35,866 nucleotides of DNA from Methylotenera sp. (lineage in GTDB: Bacteria > Pseudomonadota > Gammaproteobacteria > Burkholderiales > Methylophilaceae). Below are positions 1 to 9,207 of this stretch, in pieces. Both the position numbers and the translations under genes were made by a program. Position 1 is the first letter of the stretch. The number at the start of each line of letters is the position of its first letter. A model generated the notes under the pieces. It was not told the DNA's origin, did not search any database, and was given only the letters and a program-made list of their open reading frames with translations. The DNA lies in the NCBI GenBank assembly GCA_027310735.1, contig DAIDAH010000003.1, positions 1 to 35,866 on the forward strand. Reading direction: 5' to 3'.

Positions 1-1124
1 CGACGCATATTTTCAAGCAAGATCGTTAAGTGCAACTCACCACGACCTGAAACACGGAATACGTCAGCATCTTCAGTATCTTCAACACGCAACGCAACGT
101 TTACTAAAAGCTCTTTAGTTAAACGGTCACGAATTTGACGTGAAGTCACAAACTTACCTTCTGTACCAGCTAATGGAGAAGTGTTCACCATAAAGTCCAT
201 GGTCAATGTTGGCTCATCCACGCCTAAATGTGGCAAGCCTACTGGATTTTCACGATCGCAAACTGTAAAGCCGATACCAATATCATCCAAACCAGAAATA
301 ATGACAATGTCACCTGCTTCAGCCTCTTCAACTGGCACGCGCTCTAAACCACGGAAACCAAGCACTTGGTTAATCTTACCCATAGCCACTTGTTTACTTT
401 CATTCATTACCGTAACTGCTTGACCAGGTTTGATTCTACCGTTGGTAATACGACCAACGCCAAGACGACCCGTGTAAGTTGAATAATCAAGTGCTGAAAT
501 TTGCAATTGCAAAGGCGCACTGCTATCACCTGATGGTGGTGCTACATGACTTAAAATCGTTTCAAACAAAGCGCGCATATTGTCGCTTGGTGTTTTCATA
601 TCTAACATAGCATAGCCATTGATTGCTGATGCATATACCACAGGGAAATCCAACTGCTCATCAGTCGCACCTAAATTGGCGAACAAATCAAAAGTTTGGT
701 TAACCACCCAGTCAGTACGTGCACCTGGACGGTCTACTTTATTAATCACTACAATTGGCTTTAAACCAAGTGCCAAAGCTTTTTTCGTTACAAAACGCGT
801 TTGTGGCATTGGGCCTTCAACCGCATCCACTAACAGAACTACACCATCTACCATACCTAATACACGCTCAACTTCACCACCGAAGTCAGCATGGCCTGGA
901 GTATCGACAATATTAATGTGCGTACCTTCGTAGTTCAAGGCAGTATTTTTTGCCAAGATGGTAATACCGCGTTCTTTTTCAATATCACCACTATCCATCA
1001 CACGCTCAGAAACCGCTTGGTGAGATGAGAAAGTACCTGCTTGCTGTAAAAGTTTGTCCACCATGGTTGTTTTACCATGGTCAACGTGCGCGATAATTGC
1101 GATATTTCTAAGATTACGAGACAT
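1..1124 (-). CDS. typA: Ribosome-associated translational GTPase TypA/BipA (partial, C-terminus off the left edge)
   Basis: Reverse-strand translation starts [113 protein letters not shown]1/G3 motifs ([17 protein letters not shown]), NKVD and the continuous open frame to position 1 identify TypA. Missing from the ORF track because no stop lies inside the window. Confidence 0.96.
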   Translation of the reverse strand, partial: MSRNLRNIAIIAHVDHGKTTMVDKLLQQAGTFSSHQAVSERVMDSGDIEKERGITILAKNTALNYEGTHINIVDTPGHADFGGEVERVLGMVDGVVLLVDAVEGPMPQTRFVTKKALALGLKPIVVINKVDRPGARTDWVVNQTFDLFANLGATDEQLDFPVVYASAINGYAMLDMKTPSDNMRALFETILSHVAPPSGDSSAPLQLQISALDYSTYTGRLGVGRITNGRIKPGQAVTVMNESKQVAMGKINQVLGFRGLERVPVEEAEAGDIVIISGLDDIGIGFTVCDRENPVGLPHLGVDEPTLTMDFMVNTSPLAGTEGKFVTSRQIRDRLTKELLVNVALRVEDTEDADVFRVSGRGELHLTILLENMR

Positions 1125-1214
1125 TAGTGTTGCTACCAGTTCATTGAAAGGCGGCGATTTTAACACATTAAACGCATAATTTCTTTTGATCGTTGATTTA
1201 AGTTGTTATTTAGT

Positions 1215-1242
1215 TTGACATTCTATTTCAAATGGTTATACT
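1215..1242 (+). promoter_or_regulatory. Candidate sigma70 promoter for the helicase genes
   Basis: TTGACA (1215-1220), 16-bp spacer, TATACT (1237-1242), upstream of the first DEAD-box gene and on its strand. Confidence 0.55.
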
Positions 1243-1552
1243 GCGCGCTTCATTCGCATTACTGCTTTATTTGTAATGCTTGAATCATTGCCCTGACCCT
1301 ATTGTCGCTCGTGAACTTTTGAAGCGGCTATCAAGATCAAACTACCGATCTTTTACTGGTTAGCGGCTGTGCCCGTGCGCTGGTAAAGATTTTATTAGTT
1401 TGTTTAGATTATTTATAAGTTTTGAACATTCAATTAACTTGAAATAATTAAACTCGATATTCTCTGCGTTTATATTGCCTTTGTTCATCACGCCTCATTA
1501 ATAGCGTGTGTTCAAATGATATGCCCGTATTTACTTAGCGCCCTTTTTATTG

Positions 1553-1571
1553 CTTATTAATTTTTAATAAG
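1553..1571 (+). promoter_or_regulatory. AU-rich hairpin immediately upstream of the helicase ribosome-binding site
   Basis: Perfect inverted repeat CTTATTAA-ttt-TTAATAAG, 13 nt before the AAAGGGA Shine-Dalgarno-like element (1585-1591). Confidence 0.5.
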
Positions 1572-1596
1572 TTGTTACTTTTTGAAAGGGACTATT

Positions 1597-3348
1597 TTGT
1601 CTTTTGCATCATTAAATCTTGATTCAACCCTTCTTCGCGCTCTTGAAGAATCTGGCTACACTTCACCTACACCTATCCAATCACAAGCTATTCCAGTTGT
1701 GACTGAAGGCCATGACCTGATGGCATCTGCCCAAACAGGTACAGGCAAAACCGCAGCATTTATGTTGCCAGCATTAAACTTACTTGCAACCCCACACGCA
1801 CTTAAAAGCCGTGGTCCACGTATTTTGGTATTAGTACCAACACGCGAACTTGCGACACAAGTAAATGAAGCTGCACGTAAATATGGTAAATACATTCGCG
1901 CCCGTACAGTAAGTATCGTGGGTGGTATGCCTTACCCACTACAAAACAAACTATTATCACAACCTCTAGATATCTTAGTCGCTACGCCAGGTCGCTTGTT
2001 AGACCATATGGAACGTGGTCGCATTGACTTATCACGTTTACAAATGTTGATTTTAGATGAAGCAGATCGCATGTTAGATATGGGCTTCTTGCCTGATGTT
2101 GAACGCATCTGTGAGCAATTATCTGCAGAACGCCAAACACTATTATTCTCAGCAACATTAGATGGCGACATTGCTCGCGTTGCTAAACAGATTCTTAAGA
2201 ACCCTAAAACAATCCAAGTGGCTGCTCAACGTGAAAAACACGCAAACATCGAGCAACGTTTACATTATGTAGATGACATGACCCATAAAAACAAATTGCT
2301 TGAGCATTTGTTGATTGCACCAGAAGTGAACCAAGTGATTATTTTCACAAGCACAAAACGTCACGCTGACGTTTTGGCTGAAGATTTGTATGCTGCGGGT
2401 CACAAAACGGCTGCTTTACATGGTGATATGACACAAGGTGCACGTAACCGCACATTGACTAAATTGCGTCATGGTGATGTAAAAGTATTAGTAGCGACTG
2501 ACGTTGCTGCGCGTGGTATTGACGTACAAGGCATCAGCCACGTGATCAACTACGATTTACCTAAGTTTGCTGAAGATTATGTGCACCGTATCGGTCGTAC
2601 TGGCCGTGCAGGCAATTCCGGTATCGCCATTTCATTCGCGTCAAACATGGATAGACATATCCTGCGTAAAATTGAGCAATTTACTGGTAACACTATGACA
2701 CCAGTTGTGATTGAAGGCTTTGAACCTAAACGCGCAATGCGCATGAACGACACTGGCACACGTGGTGATATTCGCCGTGATGGTCATAAACCTGGTCGTG
2801 GTGGCTTTAAACCACGTGATGACCGTGGTAGCTTCAGTCGTGATAACAACCGCGGCGACTCTCGCAACGAACGTCCTAGCTTCAACCGTGACAGCGAAAG
2901 TCGTGGTAACCGTGAATCAGCACCGCGCGAATCATTCGGCAACTCAAGCAGACCAGAGTTTAACCGTTCAGAACGACCAGCTGGCGATCGTCCACGTAAC
3001 TTCGGCGACAGAAACGCAAATGCAGGTGCGCCTAACCGTAGCTTTGGTGACAGCGTAGCATTTGGCAAAAAACCTTTCTCACGTGATGGCGCAAGCGCTC
3101 CACGTAGCGAAGGCAACCGCGACAGCCGTGGCAACCGCCCAGATGCAAATCGTGGCGATAACCGTGTATTAGGTCAACGTTATGAAGGCCGTGCAGACGC
3201 ACCACGTGGTGACCGCTCTTCAGCGCCAGCCCGCCGTGACAGTGCTCGTCCACAAAGCCGCGGTGAAGGCAGAAGCAATGCTGACCGTAACTTTGGTAAC
3301 GCAAATGCTGGTAGTGGCGCTCCACGCCGTCCACGTAGCTTCGCATAA
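1597..3348 (+). CDS. DEAD-box ATP-dependent RNA helicase, RhlE/DeaD type with Arg/Gly/Asn-rich C-terminal tail
   Basis: Q motif (SPTPIQSQAIP), Walker A AQTGTGKT, LDEAD, SAT, HRIGRTGRAG. ORF track gives a TTG start at 1582; TTG at 1597 (MSFASLNLDS...) fits the family N-terminus and has AAAGGGA just upstream. Confidence 0.95.
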   Translation: MSFASLNLDSTLLRALEESGYTSPTPIQSQAIPVVTEGHDLMASAQTGTGKTAAFMLPALNLLATPHALKSRGPRILVLVPTRELATQVNEAARKYGKYIRARTVSIVGGMPYPLQNKLLSQPLDILVATPGRLLDHMERGRIDLSRLQMLILDEADRMLDMGFLPDVERICEQLSAERQTLLFSATLDGDIARVAKQILKNPKTIQVAAQREKHANIEQRLHYVDDMTHKNKLLEHLLIAPEVNQVIIFTSTKRHADVLAEDLYAAGHKTAALHGDMTQGARNRTLTKLRHGDVKVLVATDVAARGIDVQGISHVINYDLPKFAEDYVHRIGRTGRAGNSGIAISFASNMDRHILRKIEQFTGNTMTPVVIEGFEPKRAMRMNDTGTRGDIRRDGHKPGRGGFKPRDDRGSFSRDNNRGDSRNERPSFNRDSESRGNRESAPRESFGNSSRPEFNRSERPAGDRPRNFGDRNANAGAPNRSFGDSVAFGKKPFSRDGASAPRSEGNRDSRGNRPDANRGDNRVLGQRYEGRADAPRGDRSSAPARRDSARPQSRGEGRSNADRNFGNANAGSGAPRRPRSFA

Positions 3349-3364
3349 GTAGTAAATTTATAAA

Positions 3365-4753
3365 TTGAACAGTACCCAACAAATGACAGAAACAGTAAGT
3401 TTTGACTCACTCGGCTTAGCGCCTGAACTTCTTAAAGCGCTAACTGAGTCTGGTTACACCACACCCACGCCAATTCAGTCGCAGGCCATTCCTGTGGCAT
3501 TGGCTGGGGGTGACTTAATGGCAGGCGCGCAAACTGGCACAGGTAAAACTGCGGCATTTGCGCTGCCATTACTACAAAAATTACTACCACTTGCTAATAA
3601 TGGCGCATCACCAGCTAAACATCCTATACGTGCCTTGATTTTAACGCCTACGCGTGAACTGGCGATACAGGTTGAAGAAAGTGTAAAGGCATATGCAAAA
3701 AATACGCCGCTACGCTCACTTGTTGTTTATGGTGGTGTCGACATTAAAACCCAAACACCACACCTTAAATCTGGTGTGGAAATCTTGGTGGCAACACCTG
3801 GCCGTTTGTTGGATCATATTGAACAAAAAACGCTACAACTCAATCAAGTTCAAATGTTAGTGCTTGATGAAGCAGATCGTATGTTGGACATGGGCTTTAT
3901 GCCTGATTTGAAGAGAATTTTGGCGTTGCTACCAAAGCAACGTCAAACTTTGATGTTTTCAGCCACGTTTTCAAATGAAATTAAAAAACTCGCTGATGAG
4001 TTTTTAACAAAACCACAGCTAATCGAAGTCGCACGCAGTAATGCTACAAACGACAACGTGACACAAAAAGTCTATCAAGTTGCACAAAGCGACAAAGAGG
4101 CTTTACTGACGCAGTTATTAAAAGCTGCGGATGCAAAACAGGTGATTGTATTCACCAAAACCAAAATTACCGCCAGCCGCCTAAGCCGAAGCTTAGAGCG
4201 TGAAGGCATTGCCGCAGACGCCATTCATGGTGACAAAACCCAACAAGAGCGTATCAAGGCCTTAGATGCATTTAAAGCCGGCACTTGCACGGTATTAGTC
4301 GCCACAGACGTTGCTGCTCGCGGCTTGGATATTAGCGAATTACCAATGGTAATCAACTATGAAATTCCAAGCGCACCAGAAGATTATGTTCACCGCATTG
4401 GTCGTACAGGCCGTGCGGGTGCCTTAGGCGTTGCGATTTCATTCGTCAGCCCTGAAGAAGATAAATACATGGTGGAAATCGAAAAGCTGATTAAACGCCA
4501 AATCACTAAAGAAGTGATTGAACTTGAAAGAACTAGCCCTAGGTCACGCACTAGCAGCCATAAACCCAGCCATGCTGCGCCGTCTCAAGAAGCGGCAACC
4601 ACCAAACGTATCCTGCCTAAAAAGAAAAGTACAGATCCGTGGTTCGATAAGCCTTATGAAGCTGCTATTAGTCAAAAAGAATCAACCGCGAGACCGACAT
4701 CAAAAAGTAAAACACCTGTCGCAGCGTTACTTGGTGGCTTGCTCCGCAAATAA
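3365..4753 (+). CDS. DEAD-box ATP-dependent RNA helicase, RhlE type (second paralog)
   Basis: PTPIQSQAIPVALAGGDLMAGAQTGTGKTAAF, VLDEADRMLDMGF, VHRIGRTGRAG; the start may be TTG 3365 or ATG 3383. Confidence 0.94.
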   Translation: MNSTQQMTETVSFDSLGLAPELLKALTESGYTTPTPIQSQAIPVALAGGDLMAGAQTGTGKTAAFALPLLQKLLPLANNGASPAKHPIRALILTPTRELAIQVEESVKAYAKNTPLRSLVVYGGVDIKTQTPHLKSGVEILVATPGRLLDHIEQKTLQLNQVQMLVLDEADRMLDMGFMPDLKRILALLPKQRQTLMFSATFSNEIKKLADEFLTKPQLIEVARSNATNDNVTQKVYQVAQSDKEALLTQLLKAADAKQVIVFTKTKITASRLSRSLEREGIAADAIHGDKTQQERIKALDAFKAGTCTVLVATDVAARGLDISELPMVINYEIPSAPEDYVHRIGRTGRAGALGVAISFVSPEEDKYMVEIEKLIKRQITKEVIELERTSPRSRTSSHKPSHAAPSQEAATTKRILPKKKSTDPWFDKPYEAAISQKESTARPTSKSKTPVAALLGGLLRK

Positions 4754-4769
4754 ATCATCAAAATCATTA

Positions 4770-4797
4770 CACTTCCTTTTCACTTGATTGGGAAGTG
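4770..4797 (+). terminator. Candidate stem-loop after the second helicase gene
   Basis: Inverted repeat CACTTCC (4770-4776) / GGAAGTG (4791-4797), 17 nt past the stop codon; no long U-tract, so weak. Confidence 0.35.
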
Positions 4798-4876
4798 CTT
4801 ACTCATCGATGCCTGAGTCTGCAAAACTATCACAGGAGTCTGCACACTAAGCGCAGTTCATCTAGAAAGTAATTCT

Positions 4877-5458
4877 ATGATCTATAAATTCCTCTGGCTT
4901 TTCACATTGTTACTCAGCGCATGTACTGGCGTTCCTCAAGGTGTATCTACCATCAAAAGTTTTGATGCCAATCAATACTTAGGCACTTGGTATGAAATCG
5001 CCCGTCTGGATCACTCCTTTGAAAAAGACCTGCAAAATGTAATGGCTGCCTATAGCCTACGTGAAGATGGTGGCATTAGAGTCATCAACAAAGGCTTTAA
5101 TCCTAAGACCAAACAATGGAAAGAGGCCGAAGGTAAAGCTTATTTTATTGATGCGCCCAATGCAGATAAAAGCAATACTGGCAGACTCAAAGTATCGTTC
5201 TTTGGCCCATTTTATGGTGCTTACAACATTATTGAATTAGACCAGCCTTACTACAACTACGTCATGTTATGCGGCCCAGATAAATCCTACTTTTGGATAC
5301 TGTCACGCACACCGCAGCTTGCCTACCCGATCAAGCAACATTTAATCGCAAAAGCCAAGGAGCTTGGTTTTGAGACCGACAAGCTGATTTATGTAGAACA
5401 GTCAAATGTGCAAATAAACTACGAAGCTGGTCGCCACGTGATACATCCAGCGCCATAA
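4877..5458 (+). CDS. blc: Outer-membrane lipoprotein lipocalin (Blc family)
   Basis: Lipobox-like LLSAC near the N-terminus, lipocalin signature DANQYLGTWYEIARLDHSFEKDL, and a typical Blc C-terminal half. Confidence 0.9.
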   Translation: MIYKFLWLFTLLLSACTGVPQGVSTIKSFDANQYLGTWYEIARLDHSFEKDLQNVMAAYSLREDGGIRVINKGFNPKTKQWKEAEGKAYFIDAPNADKSNTGRLKVSFFGPFYGAYNIIELDQPYYNYVMLCGPDKSYFWILSRTPQLAYPIKQHLIAKAKELGFETDKLIYVEQSNVQINYEAGRHVIHPAP

Positions 5459-5575
5459 CCTGCCCGCACCCAAGCCCCTACATACCGGCTTAATATTTAC
5501 TTAATATTATCGACACATCATCGTAATACTAAACATTTAGGCTGATACTCCTCTAAATATGGGAGGTACAGATTG

Positions 5576-5674
5576 ATGAAACTTGGGAAAATATGGGATG
5601 TATTAGTTTGGTTAAATGGTTGGGGCGCCAGTCTCATCATCTTAGCGTTTTACACTACAGGGATTTTTTCTTAG
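5576..5674 (+). CDS. Putative 32-aa single-span membrane microprotein
   Basis: ATG ... TAG encodes MKLGKIWDVLVWLNGWGASLIILAFYTTGIFS; GGGAGG Shine-Dalgarno at 5561-5566; hydrophobic segment WGASLIILAFYTTGIF. Below the ORF-track length cutoff. Confidence 0.55.
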   Translation: MKLGKIWDVLVWLNGWGASLIILAFYTTGIFS

Positions 5675-5780
5675 CGCCAACTAGCCAACATCTATCCGCC
5701 AGTAATCATTCAAGGCGACCTCAATGTTTTGTGCATCACTTTACATAGTCTCATCGAGCAAAGAGCCTCGAGCAGCCTGA

Positions 5781-7199
5781 CTAATTAGCCAGCTCCGCCC
5801 ATACAATAGCTTCAGTTTGATTAATGCTGACCTCAGACAAATCTACTCCAATTTGATTGGACAAGATCACAATACGCTCATGATCAAAGGCTTCACATGC
5901 CTCAGCAAGCTCAAGATAGGGCGCATATTTTCCACTTTTATGAAGTAGTGCCTCTACTACTGAAGACGGAAGGCTCACCTGCTCAACGACTTTTTCCATA
6001 GGCATACGCAATAAGATATCTAATAACGAAAAAATGCCGGCAACAAATAATTCATCACGTTCATTCGCAGGCAATGCGTCTTTTGCACACAACTCTGCCA
6101 AACGAGCTCTAACCAATGCATTTTCCATAAGCGCAGAATCAAGCGCATTGCCAGTACCACTCGTAAAAAGCAGTAAAGTAAGCCACCGATAAAGATTATC
6201 GCGCCCGAGTATAAGTAGTGCTTGCTCAATACTACTCACCTTAGTTGCTAACCCAAACCCAGCACTATTGATATACCGCAAGACTTTAAAAGACAGCGCA
6301 GGATCCTGTTTAAACGTCTGCACAATCGTGGCGTTTTCCGCATCTTGACGAATAAGGTTTAATAAACTGAGTATCTTGATTCGCCCGGCATCCATTGCAG
6401 GCACAGCCCACTCTTCTCTACTAGAAACAAAAGTGCCTTGAAAATATTGAAATGGCAACTTCGCACTGACATGAAACTCATCCAATAGCCTGATATTCGT
6501 TGCCACAAGAAATTTCCCCATGACCTGCAAACTTATCGCATCAATACGAGATTTAATCGTCCCTAAATCACTGCTACCAATATCAATAAAAACAAACTCT
6601 GCTAGGTCTAAAAACGGTTGCAAGCTGGGCAAGGTCACATCGCCCTGAAGCCCGATACGAAAGCCTGAACTTTTGAGTATGGTAAGACGAGCAATATATG
6701 CACTACTCTGTTGCGTAAGTTCTGCAAGAGAAGTGATAACCAACACAATACCTTCTCTAGGCAATTGCTCTAAAGGTTGACGATCTAAAGAAGAAGGAGA
6801 AATAGGAATAAAAGCCAGACGATGCCCAAGCAATCGCTTCAAATCCATTCTTAATACATTACCAAGTAAGATGTCATCGTAAAGACGTTGTATAAGTTCT
6901 GAAGACTTACGTACACGTTCATTCACACTACGACTTAACGTAAAAGAATATCCTGCAACTTTTTGGGATTGATCCAGTACAGCCTCTCTACAAACAACAG
7001 AAGGAGGAATCGTATTTTCATTAAAGATACCCTCGCTATTTACCTGTAATACTTGTGACTGATTATTGATATTTTTGATCGTTGATAACTCATTAAGCTT
7101 TACAAAGGAAGGATCTACAACTTCACTAACCGACTCCTCAGCATCAAGCAACACCTGATGATTTTGACCAGTAAGAAATTGAAAAAGACGTCTCAACAT
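5781..7199 (-). CDS. HDOD-domain signalling protein with degenerate EAL-like N-terminal region (YuxH/CdgJ-like)
   Basis: N-terminal VVCREAVLDQSQKVAGYSFTLSR resembles the start of EAL domains but lacks the EAL motif; C-terminal VQTFKQDPALSFKVLRYINSAGFGLATKVSSIEQALLILGRDNLYRWLTLLLF is HDOD-like. Confidence 0.8.
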   Translation of the reverse strand: MLRRLFQFLTGQNHQVLLDAEESVSEVVDPSFVKLNELSTIKNINNQSQVLQVNSEGIFNENTIPPSVVCREAVLDQSQKVAGYSFTLSRSVNERVRKSSELIQRLYDDILLGNVLRMDLKRLLGHRLAFIPISPSSLDRQPLEQLPREGIVLVITSLAELTQQSSAYIARLTILKSSGFRIGLQGDVTLPSLQPFLDLAEFVFIDIGSSDLGTIKSRIDAISLQVMGKFLVATNIRLLDEFHVSAKLPFQYFQGTFVSSREEWAVPAMDAGRIKILSLLNLIRQDAENATIVQTFKQDPALSFKVLRYINSAGFGLATKVSSIEQALLILGRDNLYRWLTLLLFTSGTGNALDSALMENALVRARLAELCAKDALPANERDELFVAGIFSLLDILLRMPMEKVVEQVSLPSSVVEALLHKSGKYAPYLELAEACEAFDHERIVILSNQIGVDLSEVSINQTEAIVWAELAN

Positions 7200-7492
7200 G
7201 TGAATACTTTCATAATATTTATTTGCATTACCTTAGTCATTTAGCTAAAACCTCATTCATGTAAGCAAGCCATCAAGAGTAATAAACTATACTAGAGCTA
7301 GGCATAAACGTTTTAAAATACAAAAATTATTCTGAAAACAATTTTCAAATAAAAGCCTGTGGTTGATTGCAGTGAGCATTAGAATATTAGCATAAGCGCC
7401 AACTGTTACTGCCTCATAGCATTTACAATAGCTTAATCGCAGCTCTTTGCAAGAGAGATCGCACCTGACATTTATATGGAGTTACAAAAGAA

Positions 7493-7849
7493 ATGACCGC
7501 AAAATTCTATAAAATCCCAACATTACTTACAGCAATTGTCCTGTTCGCAGGAATTTCAAGTAGCGTTTTGGCTGGAGAGTATGAAGGATCATGGCTACTG
7601 AAAGATACACATGGCGGTTCTTTCGAAGCCACACTTAACAATGACGGCACTGCTTCAGGCACTCATGGCGATGCGATGAAGCATGGCTCTTGGACGGAAA
7701 CAGATCGAGCTGTGATTATCCACTGGAATACTGGATGGACGACACGTATTGCCAAGCAGGGAGATCACTATGTTAAAACTGCATTTAAGCCTGGCACGGC
7801 CCTTACAGATACGCCAACAGATACATCAACTGCAAAAAAGAAAAATTAA
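7493..7849 (+). CDS. Small secreted protein of unknown function
   Basis: N-terminal signal peptide (KFYKIPTLLTAIVLFAGISSSVLAGEY), then a short beta-rich domain (YEGSWLLKDTHGGSFEATLNNDGTASGTHGDAMKHGSW) and a Thr/Lys-rich tail. Confidence 0.7.
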   Translation: MTAKFYKIPTLLTAIVLFAGISSSVLAGEYEGSWLLKDTHGGSFEATLNNDGTASGTHGDAMKHGSWTETDRAVIIHWNTGWTTRIAKQGDHYVKTAFKPGTALTDTPTDTSTAKKKN

Positions 7850-7887
7850 AGTAACAACTGACGCCTCTTCGATTGAGTGTTTATCAG

Positions 7888-7949
7888 ATAGCGCGTAAAA
7901 CCCCGTCCTTCAGGACGAGGATGTAAGCGCGAACGGCGTAGCCGTTCAA
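7888..7949 (+). mobile_element. Relic right end of an IS200/IS605-family element (tnpB 3' end / omegaRNA-like hairpins)
   Basis: Hairpin CCCCGTCC-TTCA-GGACGAGG (7901-7920, one mismatch) and perfect hairpin GAACGGC-GTA-GCCGTTC (7931-7947), followed by TCAA (7946-7949). One frame reads ARKTPSFRTRM-stop, like a TnpB C-terminus. No tnpB body upstream. Confidence 0.6.
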
Positions 7950-7953
7950 TGCG

Positions 7954-9207
7954 GTGTTTGTTGTTGATAACATCAATGCATTCAATAATAAGGCTTTAAA
8001 CTGGAAAAACAATTGCCATTTTTACCATGATCTTAAGCCTCTTGAAAGATTTTCAGACGCAATTCAGACGCAATTACACGAAGCTCTACCTGATGATTGG
8101 TGGGTTGTAATTACAGATGTCATTGGATCAACAAAGGCGATTGAAACTGGCAATTACAAAAAAGTAAATACTGTAGGCGTTGCATGCATAGCCGCTGTCA
8201 CCAATGTTAATAGAAATATAGAGATTCCATTTGTATTTGGTGGCGATGGAGCTACTTTCGCTGTTCCTAACAAGCTGATTGAACAGTTAATACCAGCCTT
8301 ACGGGGAGCACAAAAGCTTTCAAGTGAAAGCTTTTACCTTGTCTTGCGTATCGGGTTGGTTAGCGTTGGAACGCTGACCAAAAAGAATTTATGGGTGAAT
8401 GTAGCAAAAGTACGTCTATCTCCACTCTTAAACAATGCAACCTTTTCAGGCAGAGGATGGGAGGAAGCTGAGCGTCTGGTAAAAACCCAAGATGAAATTA
8501 ATGTCTTAAGGGTACATTACGAAGATGGCGTCGCTGAAGCCAATTTCGAAGGATTTGAATGCAGGTGGCAAGGTGTGCCAAGCTTTAATGGACATAAACT
8601 TTCTTTACTCGTTTCTGCCATGACGAATGATGCGAATGCCAACTTAAAAATCTATCAGGAAGTCTACGAAAAGATTAATGAAATCTATGGCACCGTAGCA
8701 AATTATCACCCCCTGCGCCCTAGCAAAATGCAACTCACACTTAACCCCCAATTACTCAGTCACGAGTTACGAGTGAGATCGAGCCAAGAAAATAGATGGA
8801 AAAAGCTAAAGTATTTCGCAAAAATGCTTTTCCAAAACCTTGCCGGTAAATATCTTTTTGCACATCACATAGATACAGAGGCCGTCAAATGGAGCCGCTA
8901 TCGTGATGAGTTGGTTGAAAATACAGACTTTCGTAAATTTGATGGCATTTTACGCATGGTCATTGATGGCAACGATGCACAAACAGCAGAGCTAGAGGCT
9001 TTTTTAGCCGCTAAACATCATGCAAGACTGCTGGTATATGGCATGCACAAATCACGTGAGGCCTTAGTCACGTGTTTAGTCCAATCATATACAGGCAACC
9101 ATCTACACTTTGTAGATGGTAGCGATGGTGGCTATGCAATGGCAGCGCGCGGATTAAAACAGCAGCTAATGCTATTCAAAAAAAACAATAATCAGCCAAC
9201 CTACTAA
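7954..9207 (+). CDS. DUF3095 family protein
   Basis: [12 protein letters not shown]...[41 protein letters not shown]...[21 protein letters not shown] matches the DUF3095 pattern as recalled; GTG start with no clear Shine-Dalgarno. Confidence 0.85.
   Translation: MFVVDNINAFNNKALNWKNNCHFYHDLKPLERFSDAIQTQLHEALPDDWWVVITDVIGSTKAIETGNYKKVNTVGVACIAAVTNVNRNIEIPFVFGGDGATFAVPNKLIEQLIPALRGAQKLSSESFYLVLRIGLVSVGTLTKKNLWVNVAKVRLSPLLNNATFSGRGWEEAERLVKTQDEINVLRVHYEDGVAEANFEGFECRWQGVPSFNGHKLSLLVSAMTNDANANLKIYQEVYEKINEIYGTVANYHPLRPSKMQLTLNPQLLSHELRVRSSQENRWKKLKYFAKMLFQNLAGKYLFAHHIDTEAVKWSRYRDELVENTDFRKFDGILRMVIDGNDAQTAELEAFLAAKHHARLLVYGMHKSREALVTCLVQSYTGNHLHFVDGSDGGYAMAARGLKQQLMLFKKNNNQPTY

Noticed and set aside
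181-933. Plus-strand ORFs 181..423 and 619..933
   Set aside because: They are antisense to the well-supported typA coding frame and their translations are low-complexity shadow ORFs.
2762-3058. Plus-strand 98-aa ORF in an alternative frame within the helicase tail
   Set aside because: Repetitive V/T/A-rich translation is a frame-shifted reading of the tail, not an independent gene.
2784-3410. Minus-strand ORFs opposite the helicase C-terminal tail
   Set aside because: Products of the biased codon composition of the Arg/Gly-rich tail; the plus-strand frame is convincing.
7888-7949. Plain rho-independent terminator for the secreted protein gene at 7493
   Set aside because: The hairpins lack a U-tract, and the double-hairpin layout with a TnpB-like peptide end fits an IS605 right end better; a secondary terminator role is not excluded.
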